Shown here piece by piece: positions 36,391 through 44,020 of a stretch of DNA of 64,000 nt; position 1 is the stretch's first letter; each line of letters starts with the position of its first letter. The stretch comes from Acidobacteriota bacterium (lineage in GTDB: Bacteria > Acidobacteriota > Terriglobia > Terriglobales > Acidobacteriaceae), in NCBI GenBank assembly GCA_021793405.1, contig JAJYSV010000014.1, positions 1 through 64,000 on the forward strand. Direction: 5' to 3'. A model generated the notes under the pieces. The model was not told the origin of the DNA and ran no database searches. It worked only from the letters and a program-made list of their open reading frames with translations. The position numbers and the translations under genes were made by a program.

Positions 36391-36657
36391 ATGGCCTCGG
36401 TCTTTGACGACCAGCGCGAGACGCTCGAAAAGCATGAGTTCATGCTGGGCATTCCTCGCGGCCGCCTCGCCGTCACCCTCGACATGATCACCGACGCGCT
36501 CATTCTGGTCGGCCAGCACGGCGTCTATTGCACTTCCGCCCGCAATCCCAACCAACCCGCGCTTGATCTGCAAACCGTCATGCAGCAGTTGACCGGAGCC
36601 AAAGAGCTGATCCAGTCCGTCCTGCACGAACTCGACAGCAAATCCAATTCCAAGTAG
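36391..36657 (+). CDS. small unknown protein at the end of the gcv operon
   Basis: An 88-residue soluble protein I cannot assign. Its ATG follows the gcvPB stop without a spacer, which implies translational coupling. It has no signal or membrane segment. The middle (LGIPRGRLAVTLDMITDALILVGQHGVYC) is hydrophobic and the C-terminal half (LDLQTVMQQLTGAKELIQSVLHELDSK) is predicted helical. Coupling suggests a link to glycine metabolism, but that is only an inference from position. Confidence 0.65.
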   Translation: MASVFDDQRETLEKHEFMLGIPRGRLAVTLDMITDALILVGQHGVYCTSARNPNQPALDLQTVMQQLTGAKELIQSVLHELDSKSNSK

Positions 36658-36727
36658 TCCTTGATACGCGAGGCATGATGCGCCGTTGCAAGCGCGAATA
36701 TCGGCAACGCGGCGGATCGGTTAGGTG

Positions 36728-37744
36728 CTATTTGATTCCAACCGCCATGGAATCCGGTCCCACGAGATGTTCGACGCGCACCTGGCGAAATCCTGCTTCC
36801 TGCATCCAGCCCATGCAGTCGGCCCCCGCGTAGTCGAAGCCGCCCGGAGTTTCGATCAGCATATTCAGGCTCATCAGCAGGCCAAAAGCGTTCTTCGACC
36901 GGTCATCGTCGATCATGGAGTCGTACACAATCAGCGCGCCTCCTTCGGGAATCGCCTCGTAGGCCTTCCGGATCAGCATGCGCTTCTCTTCCAGGTTCCA
37001 GTCGTGGAGGATGTGGCCCATCATGAGAACATCCGCCCTGGGCAGCGGATCGCGAAAGAAATTGCCGGCCTGGAATCGCACCCTGGACGACAGCCCGTTG
37101 GCCTCCACATACTCCTCAAAGATGGGAGCAACTTCAGCCAAGTCAAATCCGATGCCGGAAAGGTGCGGATTTTTGAGCGCCACCTGAACGATCAGATCGC
37201 CCTGGGCGGCGCCGGCGTCGGCCACGGTCGCATAGTTTGCCCAGGGAAACTTGGAAGCAATGGCAAGGTTCGCGCCGCGGCTGATCCCGGTCATCGCGCG
37301 CAAAAATCCCTTCAGCCGCTCCGGATCGGCATAGAGCGTGGCGAAAACATCCGGTTCGCCATGCGCTGCCTCATTCTGCGGCTGGCCGGTGCGCAGGGCT
37401 GTGGTCAGGTTGTTCCAGTGTCCGTAAAGGCGGCGATTCGCCATCTCCAGCATTCCGCCAATGTAGGACGGCTTGTGCTTGTCCAGGAAAAAGTCCGTGG
37501 AAGGCGTGTTGGAATACTTTCCGTCGTGGCGCTCGAGAAAGCCTAGCGCCACCAGCGCGTCGAGAAAATCGCGGGAGGACCGCGGATGCAGGCCGAGCCG
37601 TCCTGTCAGCGCATTCAGGTCTTCGGGGCCCTTGGCCAATTCGGTAAAGACCTCCATTTCGACCGCGCTCAGGAGTGTCTTCGAGGCCCAGAAACCTGTG
37701 CCAATTTGCAGGATGTGATCGGGTTGCAGCGGCGTGGTCGTCAA
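36728..37744 (-). CDS. SAM-dependent O-methyltransferase (methyltransferase family 2)
   Basis: A 338-residue class I methyltransferase with an N-terminal winged-helix dimerisation part ([45 protein letters not shown]). The SAM-binding domain has [20 protein letters not shown] and the characteristic [17 protein letters not shown]. These enzymes methylate phenolic or carotenoid-like hydroxyls; the substrate here is unknown. I chose TTG 37744 because GGGGGA lies just upstream and it gives the usual length. The ATG at 37831 lacks a ribosome site. The next gene upstream is a paralogue. Confidence 0.82.
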   Translation of the reverse strand: MTTTPLQPDHILQIGTGFWASKTLLSAVEMEVFTELAKGPEDLNALTGRLGLHPRSSRDFLDALVALGFLERHDGKYSNTPSTDFFLDKHKPSYIGGMLEMANRRLYGHWNNLTTALRTGQPQNEAAHGEPDVFATLYADPERLKGFLRAMTGISRGANLAIASKFPWANYATVADAGAAQGDLIVQVALKNPHLSGIGFDLAEVAPIFEEYVEANGLSSRVRFQAGNFFRDPLPRADVLMMGHILHDWNLEEKRMLIRKAYEAIPEGGALIVYDSMIDDDRSKNAFGLLMSLNMLIETPGGFDYAGADCMGWMQEAGFRQVRVEHLVGPDSMAVGIK

Positions 37745-37861
37745 ATTTTTTCCCCCGTTGGTTGGTTCTTGTTGTTCTCGCAAACGAATTCCCGCAGGGC
37801 TTTCAATCACGGAATTCGCGTCGCCGGACATCGTCTGGCCCAGGCTTCGACTGTGAATGCC

Positions 37862-38887
37862 TCAGGCGTTCCCGGTCACAATCGTGTGCGGGCTCATCGG
37901 GATGGGATGGGCACTCATCCCTTGGAATCCAGCCTCGCTGTACATGCTGGTCAGTTCGCTCAGCGTATAGGCATCGCCGGCCGCCGTGCTGGTCAGCATG
38001 GTCATGGCAAAGGCCGCGGGCATGGGTGGAGAAACGCGGTCTTCGTTCGGAACAAACTCCAGCGTCGCGCACTTTCCGCCCGGACGCAGCGCAGCTTTCA
38101 CCTTGTGCAACAGTCCCACGCAGGTCGGCTTGTCGAAGTGGTGCAGAAAATTCGTCAGCAGCACAGCGTCGTACGGTCCGTCGAAATCCACCTCAAACGC
38201 GCTGCCCGGCAGCATCTTGTAACGATCGTGAACGCCGGCCTTGCGGGCATTGTCCAGGGCTACGCGCAACACCGGGGCCCAATCCAAACCAGTGACGCGC
38301 GCTTGCGGATTCTGCTTCGCAACTTCAATTCCGAAGAGGCCATGACCGGCGGCGATGTCCAGCACCCGCATCGGACCGGACTGTCCCTCCAGCACAATTT
38401 TGCCCAACGGACCCACCATGGGGGCCATCATCGGCGCCATGGTCTCAGCAAACTGCACCCAGATCGGATTCTCCGGCTCCACACTGCCATCGCCCGGCAG
38501 CACGGTACGGCCGGTGCGCACGATCTTCCCCAGATTGTCATAGGTCGCTCGCATCTCCGGATTGGCAAGGAACTGTGCGATGGAGGCGAGGCATGCAGGG
38601 GAGCGCGGATCGAGAAATGCCGCGCTCGTCGGCGAGTGTCGATAGCGCCCGTCCTCTTTGAGCAGCACGCCGTAAATCGTCAGAAAATCGCACAGGATGC
38701 GGATGCCCCGCTCCGAGGCCGCGCAGTGACGCGCGATGGAAGCCACGTCCCCCGGCCCTTCCCCCACTGCCCGGAAAAGATCCAGATCGATCGCCGCTTT
38801 CAGGGCCGCGGTGCGCTGATGCGCCTGTAGCATTTCGAAAACCAGACCCGGAGTTACCGGGCCTTCGCTGCTATTTCCAGCATGCAT
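37862..38887 (-). CDS. SAM-dependent methyltransferase with winged-helix N-terminus
   Basis: A 341-residue paralogue of the neighbouring gene. The N-terminal helix-turn-helix part has LDLFRAVGEGPGDVASIARHC and ILCDFLTIYGVLLKEDGRY. The SAM motif is VLDIAAGHGLFGIEVAKQNP, followed by VTGLDWAPVL and LLTNFLHHFDKPTCVGLL. GAGGAGG lies 6 nt before the ATG, so the start is firm. Both methyltransferases probably act in the same pathway, but no other biosynthetic genes are adjacent and the substrate is unknown. Confidence 0.85.
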   Translation of the reverse strand: MHAGNSSEGPVTPGLVFEMLQAHQRTAALKAAIDLDLFRAVGEGPGDVASIARHCAASERGIRILCDFLTIYGVLLKEDGRYRHSPTSAAFLDPRSPACLASIAQFLANPEMRATYDNLGKIVRTGRTVLPGDGSVEPENPIWVQFAETMAPMMAPMVGPLGKIVLEGQSGPMRVLDIAAGHGLFGIEVAKQNPQARVTGLDWAPVLRVALDNARKAGVHDRYKMLPGSAFEVDFDGPYDAVLLTNFLHHFDKPTCVGLLHKVKAALRPGGKCATLEFVPNEDRVSPPMPAAFAMTMLTSTAAGDAYTLSELTSMYSEAGFQGMSAHPIPMSPHTIVTGNA

Positions 38888-38992
38888 TGCGAGCCTCCTC
38901 GGACGGAGTCAGAAATTCATTTTTTTAGCATTGGACGAGGGGGCGTCGCACCAGCGTATCACCAAAACGCAATTACTGGAAATAGGGAAAGA

Positions 38993-39805
38993 CTACCTGG
39001 CTGCCAACAGAGAGGATGAACGGGCATTGGCGGCGAAATGCTGCTGCGGGAGTTGGTAATCCCGATACTGAATCGTCAGGGTAGCGCGACCTCCCAGCCG
39101 GATAGTGGAAACACTTTTATTATTCCGGGGCAGCCAGAACTCTCCCACTTTTTCATAGGTTTGAGCAATGGTGGTACTTGTGATCCAGAACGAGGGGTTT
39201 TTGGCCGGTTTCGCTTGAATGCGGCAGACGGCGAAATCCTGGTCGTTGATCCAGATTTTTCCGCGATAGAGATATTTGTTGGGATGTTTCGGTTCGACAG
39301 ACACCACGTAGGAGCAGCCGTCCGCCGCCGGTTCATAGTCGAGGTCGCTAAAGTTGTAATTTTTCTGGTTCAGGTCGACGGCTTTTCTGGTTACGTCCTG
39401 CTGCGCATCCGATTCGGTCTTCACCAGCCGCTTCAGGACGCGATCGACCAGCCATTTTGGGCCGCTCTGGGAGGTAATCTTGAATTCCTTTGTGTTGGGC
39501 GCGTCGTAGGTCATCTCCACGACTATCGTGGCAAGCAAGTTGCCAGGAAACCCACGGTACGCCACGGTGTAGGTGCGGCTCCCCTGATAGCTTGTCAGAT
39601 CTCTGGCGCGCGCCGCGTTCCTCGCCACGAGCGTACCCACCACCTGAGAAAGGGTCATAGGAGGCACGGTCGATTTTGCCGGAGCAGCTGCCGCGAACAG
39701 TTCGCCGGACCCCAGGATATTCAGAAATAGAAATAGCGCCGCGAAGAAAGCATATCGGCGAAATCCGGCGATCTCATACGACCGTGTGTGCACGTGCAGA
39801 ATCAT
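38993..39805 (-). CDS. exported LolA/lipoprotein-sorting-like protein
   Basis: A 270-residue protein with a signal peptide (YAFFAALFLFLNILGSGELFAAAA). The mature part contains RTYTVAYRGFPGNLLATIVVEMTY, FKITSQSGPKWLVDRVLKRLVKTE, DGCSYVVSVEP and KIWINDQDFAVCRIQ. This pattern of beta strands with a KIWIN/D step resembles outer-membrane lipoprotein-sorting (LolA/LolB/RseB-like) half-barrels. Specific function is not established. It overlaps the upstream glycosyltransferase gene by 32 nt, so the two are co-transcribed. Confidence 0.65.
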   Translation of the reverse strand: MILHVHTRSYEIAGFRRYAFFAALFLFLNILGSGELFAAAAPAKSTVPPMTLSQVVGTLVARNAARARDLTSYQGSRTYTVAYRGFPGNLLATIVVEMTYDAPNTKEFKITSQSGPKWLVDRVLKRLVKTESDAQQDVTRKAVDLNQKNYNFSDLDYEPAADGCSYVVSVEPKHPNKYLYRGKIWINDQDFAVCRIQAKPAKNPSFWITSTTIAQTYEKVGEFWLPRNNKSVSTIRLGGRATLTIQYRDYQLPQQHFAANARSSSLLAAR

Positions 39806-41015
39806 TCAGGCTCCGGTAGTTGTCGTGCATGATTGCCGCGGCCATGGGCACGGATAGTTGAGAACAATACGTTTGATAGATGTTTTGAAACGCACTGTCC
39901 CAGGAACTTGCCTGAGCGTACTGACGCGCTGCCGTACGCATCGAGGCCAGCAGGTCTGGAGTTGTCATCAGGGTGGCAACGCAGGCTGCGAATTCCTCGA
40001 AGTTTCGGGCGACGTATCCGGTCTTTCCATGCTGGACCGTGTACTTTGGGCCACCGGTCGCAGTCACAACGGGCGCAACCCCGGACGCAAGGGCTTCGAG
40101 AACGACCAGGCCAAAGGTCTCCGTCTCAGAGGGAAATGCCAGCACATCCATATTCGCATACGCACGCGACAGATCGTTGCCGGTAAGGACGCCGGAAAAT
40201 TCCGCACGCTGCAGTTTTGCACGTAACCAGCCCTCCTCCGCACCTTGGCCCACGATGAGAAGCCGGAAATCGCGATATCCTTTATGATGCAGCGCCAGTT
40301 CCAGCCGCGACAGCCAGCGGATATTTTTTTCCGGGGTGAGACGGCCCACATAACCGATCGTGAACGGGCCGTTCTGGCCGTCGCGGAATCTTGGATCGAA
40401 CCTGGCTGTATCGACCCCATGGCCCATCGGAAAGCAGGGCTTCCCAGTCGCCTGGATCAGTTCCTCCACGATTTCCGGGTTGGGCGCAAAGAGAAATCGG
40501 GGAATCCTATAGAAGCGCATGGTTGCGAGCCGGCTGAATTTCCTCGCCGCGCGCGAGACGGGGTTGGCTAGGTTCTCCGGCAAAAAGGAGAGCGCTTTGG
40601 AGGCGCGCAAGCCCGCGTATTCCGGAAGATTTGTCTGCCAGAACGCTGCCAGAGGAATTTTCAAATTGTAAGCGTGCAGCGCTCCCAAAATGCCAACATC
40701 GCTGGGGCCGGTGATCTGAACCACGTCTGCCGCGAACTCGCGCAGCAGAGCAGCCACCTTCCGATAGTGCCGTAAGAAAAACAGGTCGAACTCGTGATTG
40801 CGGTCCAATGGAAATTTTATCGGCCCGCGGCGAAGCTGCACGCGGGTGACCGAACCCTCGCGGATGACCTCGTCGCATGGACCGGCATGGACCATCATGA
40901 ACGGGATATCTCGTTGGCGAGCGTACGCTGCGAAGTTACGGGCAACCACCGCGACTCCGTCCACTTCATGGAAGGCATCGGGGAAAAAGGCGACCCGGAG
41001 GTGTCGCTCTTTCAC
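39774..41015 (-). CDS. GT4-type glycosyltransferase
   Basis: A 413-residue GT-B fold enzyme of the glycosyltransferase 4 family. The N-terminal domain has RVAFFPDAFHEVDGVAVVARNFA. The C-terminal nucleotide-sugar domain has FTIGYVGRLTPEKNIRWL, RLLIVGQGAEEGWL and PSETETFGLVVLEALASG, the E-x7-E motif. It may glycosylate a lipid or envelope component. The start is GTG and overlaps the PHP gene stop as GTGA. It does not look like BshA, so I do not link it to bshC. Confidence 0.88.
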   Translation of the reverse strand: MKERHLRVAFFPDAFHEVDGVAVVARNFAAYARQRDIPFMMVHAGPCDEVIREGSVTRVQLRRGPIKFPLDRNHEFDLFFLRHYRKVAALLREFAADVVQITGPSDVGILGALHAYNLKIPLAAFWQTNLPEYAGLRASKALSFLPENLANPVSRAARKFSRLATMRFYRIPRFLFAPNPEIVEELIQATGKPCFPMGHGVDTARFDPRFRDGQNGPFTIGYVGRLTPEKNIRWLSRLELALHHKGYRDFRLLIVGQGAEEGWLRAKLQRAEFSGVLTGNDLSRAYANMDVLAFPSETETFGLVVLEALASGVAPVVTATGGPKYTVQHGKTGYVARNFEEFAACVATLMTTPDLLASMRTAARQYAQASSWDSAFQNIYQTYCSQLSVPMAAAIMHDNYRSLNDSARAHTVV

Positions 41016-42199
41016 GAAATCGCCTCGGACGGGCTATCGGAAAGCAGATGCAAGTCCACCTCGTCGGCGTAGACGCGTTTCGCCGCCCACTGGATGGTCG
41101 TATTTTCCGCCAACCGGAAGACCGAAAAAATGCGCTCGACGAATGCGGGGGGCGCCTTCCAGAAAGCGGAAATCGGGAGGAAGCCGGTGCCGGTCTTGTC
41201 GGGATGAAAGACGCGGTCGTCCCAACGGCGAGACCCTTCCGGATATTCCGGATAGTAACGAATCACGTCCAGCACAGCGTGCGCAACGCGAACGCACATC
41301 GGATCGGCATACTGCTGCATGAATAAAATGTGGCTGCGTTGCTGATTGCGAATTTCGTCGACGAACTCTGCAAAGCTCTGTGCACGGCTCAAATTGACCG
41401 TAGCGCTCGGCTCGCACGCGTGACGGTCACCCCCGGAAACGATCGGCAAACCCCAGCGTTCCGCCAACGGAACCACGCGTTTATTCTCCTCCCACTTTCG
41501 CATCCCATTCAGTTCCATGGCGTGCAAAAAGGCGCCGTTCTGCCGCATAAACGTATCCAGGCAAATTGCGTGGCGCTCCGCTCCTAATCCACCCAGGTCC
41601 CACCATGGATGGTTGAACACAATCAGCACTTCCGGAAACCCATGCAGCGCCGCCAGCAGTTCCGTCACGTCCGCGGTGCGAGGCTTCTGCGTGTACTGCT
41701 CCAGCGCCTGCGTCAGATCGTGCGCATGCGCGACCGGTAGATTGTGAACTCCCAGATGAAACACGCTGCCGTCATACGGAACGGTCCACTCCATTGACAG
41801 TGGAACTTCCGCCGTCTCTTTCGCCAGGCGCAAGAAGGATGGAGCCTGAATCGAATCATGATCGGTCAGGCTTACAAGCGCCGCCAGATCCAACTCGCGC
41901 TCAATCTGGTCCTTCTCCACTTGGTAAGCCAGCTTTGGCGTCAGCGGGGAGGTCCAATAGGCGCGAGAAAAATCTACCGGAACGACGGATTTTCGATACT
42001 GCCGGTCCAGTGCCCGTTGGATAATGGGCCATTTTTCCGTAAAAGCCGGGATGAACTGAAGCTTCTCTTTCGAATGTCGCGTGTGGCTATGGAGGGATAA
42101 CCCGGTGCGATATCCGCGTGTGCAGTCTGTACTTCTCCAAATACACGAAACTTTAGTGGATGCCAATGGAAATAGAACCTCGCTGATCTGTGAACACAT
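41012..42199 (-). CDS. PHP-domain phosphoesterase-like protein
   Basis: A 395-residue protein with the metal-binding motifs of the PHP family: GLSLHSHTRHSKE (HxH at 37/39), ALVSLTDHDSIQAP, VLIVFNHPWWD and VSGGDRHACEPS. Such proteins hydrolyse phosphate mono- or diesters, including nucleotides and phospholipid-like compounds. The fused or overlapping PHP-glycosyltransferase pair suggests a shared substrate, perhaps a lipid-linked sugar; this is an inference. The N-terminal 30 residues look unlike the family, so the true start may be later. Confidence 0.75.
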   Translation of the reverse strand: MCSQISEVLFPLASTKVSCIWRSTDCTRGYRTGLSLHSHTRHSKEKLQFIPAFTEKWPIIQRALDRQYRKSVVPVDFSRAYWTSPLTPKLAYQVEKDQIERELDLAALVSLTDHDSIQAPSFLRLAKETAEVPLSMEWTVPYDGSVFHLGVHNLPVAHAHDLTQALEQYTQKPRTADVTELLAALHGFPEVLIVFNHPWWDLGGLGAERHAICLDTFMRQNGAFLHAMELNGMRKWEENKRVVPLAERWGLPIVSGGDRHACEPSATVNLSRAQSFAEFVDEIRNQQRSHILFMQQYADPMCVRVAHAVLDVIRYYPEYPEGSRRWDDRVFHPDKTGTGFLPISAFWKAPPAFVERIFSVFRLAENTTIQWAAKRVYADEVDLHLLSDSPSEAIS

Positions 42200-42649
42200 T
42201 ACACCCCCAGACCGATTGTCGGCACTCGTTCTGGAGAGAAAGACTTGGCTGCCATATTCGACTTGTTCCCAACAAATAGGTCATCGTGCCGTCATCTCTT
42301 TTGTGCCATGACAGCGTTCGCCCAGATATCCTCTTAACATCTTAAGACATTGACGATCTCCGATAGTTTACCCCAACCGCAACAATCGTAAAGGCTGACA
42401 CCGTCAACCCCGATAGAAAAACCACGAGATTCCGCGCCAAATTGGCCTCCGCACCGCACAACTCCAATCTCAGTCGCGCAACCAGGCATCGCGGCCCGTG
42501 GGATCTTGTATATCAGGAAGAGCTTGCGACGGTATGGGAAGGGTTGCGGCGCGAGCGAGATCTGAAGACGGAAAAAGGCCGCGAGGAACTCAAATGCGTC
42601 CTGCGCAAGCCATTGGCCTGATCTCACGCGTGATAATCTCAAAAAGGAT
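42200..42649. other. 450-nt gap with a possible decayed coding remnant
   Basis: Most of this region shows nothing definite. On the plus strand, one frame is open from 42367 to the TGA at 42619-42621 without an ATG. Its last part reads PWDLVYQEELATVWEGLRRE and continues ERDLKTEKGREELKCVLRKP, which is protein-like. It may be the tail of a lost gene. GATAAT at 42632-42637 is a possible -10 for the tRNA. Confidence 0.3.
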
Positions 42650-42726
42650 GCGCCCGTAGCTCAGCTGGATAGAGTGAACGCCTCCGAAGCGTTAGGTCAC
42701 AAGTTCGAATCTTGTCGGGCGCACCA
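42650..42726 (+). tRNA. tRNA-Arg (anticodon CCG)
   Basis: The acceptor GCGCCCG (42650-42656) pairs with CGGGCGC (42716-42722), followed by A and an encoded CCA at 42724-42726. The anticodon arm AACGC-CTCCGAA-GCGTT gives anticodon CCG at 42684-42686, reading CGG. The T-arm contains AAGTTCGAATCTT. Confidence 0.96.
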
Positions 42727-42775
42727 TAATTTTTCAGACGAAGTGCGTTCGGTTATAAGTTCCCGCCGCGGTGGG

Positions 42776-42790
42776 TTGTCGGGCGCACCA
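42776..42790 (+). repeat. direct repeat of the tRNA-Arg 3' end
   Basis: TTGTCGGGCGCACCA at 42776-42790 is identical to the tRNA 3' end at 42712-42726. An AAGTTC precedes both copies (42703 region and 42758 region). The 49 bases between them hold no gene. This is the expected trace of integration at the tRNA 3' end, or of a decayed second tRNA copy. Confidence 0.7.
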
Positions 42791-42853
42791 ACCATCCAAC
42801 CATGTAGCAGTTACCATTTCCCTCAGTTTTCACCACCAAGGAGAGACACGCGG

Positions 42854-43885
42854 ATGAGTTATGTTCCCGACGAAAAACGCTATCAGCAGCACGAGTTTCG
42901 GCGCTGTGGACACTCCGGGATCGTATTGCCGCCCATATCGCTGGGACTGTGGCAGAACTTCGGCGGCGCCGATGTTTTTGAAACCGGCCGCGCCGTCATC
43001 CGGCGGGCCTTCGATCGCGGCGTCACCCATTTCGACCTGGCCAACAACTATGGTCCGCCGTACGGGTCCGCCGAGGAAAACTTCGGGCACATTCTGCGCA
43101 AGGATTTTCGCGACCATCGCAATGAACTTCTGATCTCGTCGAAAGCCGGCTGGGACATGTGGCCCGGACCCTACGGCGTGGGCGGCTCGCGCAAATATAT
43201 GCTGGCCTCGCTCGACGAAAGCCTGGAGCGCATGGGGCTTGAGTACGTCGACATCTACTACTCCCACAAGCCGGACATGAACGTGCCGCTGGAAGAAACC
43301 ATGGGCGCACTGGTCACGGCCGTCCGGCAGGGCAAGGCTATCTACGTGGGCATTTCGTCCTACGACGCCGACCGCACCAGGGAAGCGGCAAAGATTCTAA
43401 AAAGCGAAGGCGTTCCGCTGCTGATCCATCAGCCTTCCTACTCCATGCTGAATCGCTGGATTGAAAAAGAACTGCTCGGCACGCTTGCGGAACTGGGCAT
43501 CGGCTGCATTGCGTTCTCTCCGCTGGCCCAGGGGCTGCTGACCGGAAAATATCTCAACGGAGTGCCGGAAAATTCCCGCGCCAAGGCAGGCGAAACGCTG
43601 CTGAAGGAATTTCTCAGCGAGCAAAATATCCAGCGTGTGCGCTCTTTGAATGAGCTGGCAAAAGGCCGCGGGCAAACCCTGGCGCAGATGGCGATTGCCT
43701 GGGTCCTGCGCGATCCGCGCGTTACCTCGGCATTGATCGGCGCGCGCAACGTGGAGCAGCTCAATGATTCTCTCGATGCGGTCAAGAAACTTAAGTTCAC
43801 TGACGCCGAATTGAAGGAGATCGATCGCTTCGCGCAAGAAAGCGGGATCGATCTGTGGAAGGATGCCCGCGAGGGACGCGAGTAG
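42854..43885 (+). CDS. aldo-keto reductase, YghZ/L-glyceraldehyde-3-phosphate reductase type
   Basis: A 343-residue NADPH-dependent aldo-keto reductase. Compared with the E. coli YghZ group it keeps FDLANNYGPPYGSAEENFG, ISSKAGWDMWPGPYGVGGSR, DIYYSHKPDMN and CIAFSPLAQGLLTGKYLNG. The tetrad Asp/Tyr/Lys/His is present in those segments. Members reduce L-glyceraldehyde 3-phosphate and methylglyoxal, a detoxification role. ATG 42854 follows AAGGAGA by about 9 nt. Upstream in-frame sequence is the tRNA and its repeat. Confidence 0.92.
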   Translation: MSYVPDEKRYQQHEFRRCGHSGIVLPPISLGLWQNFGGADVFETGRAVIRRAFDRGVTHFDLANNYGPPYGSAEENFGHILRKDFRDHRNELLISSKAGWDMWPGPYGVGGSRKYMLASLDESLERMGLEYVDIYYSHKPDMNVPLEETMGALVTAVRQGKAIYVGISSYDADRTREAAKILKSEGVPLLIHQPSYSMLNRWIEKELLGTLAELGIGCIAFSPLAQGLLTGKYLNGVPENSRAKAGETLLKEFLSEQNIQRVRSLNELAKGRGQTLAQMAIAWVLRDPRVTSALIGARNVEQLNDSLDAVKKLKFTDAELKEIDRFAQESGIDLWKDAREGRE

Positions 43886-44020
43886 CCGGCGCAGACTCCG
43901 CATCGATTCCTCGCATCTCCGCCCCTGCTGTAAGCATCCACTGCATGAGACACTTGGCATGTGCGCTGGAACCTGGCCTTCGGCGGCCAAGCCAGTCCAC
44001 CCCTCAGGAGCGACGCGCAG

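Noticed and set aside
37586-38830. 414-codon plus-strand frame across both methyltransferases
   Set aside because: Antisense to two genes with clear SAM-binding motifs and a strong ribosome site.
39774-41015. Assignment of the glycosyltransferase as BshA of the bacillithiol pathway
   Set aside because: Its N-terminus lacks the BshA opening and it is tied to the PHP gene, not to bshC.
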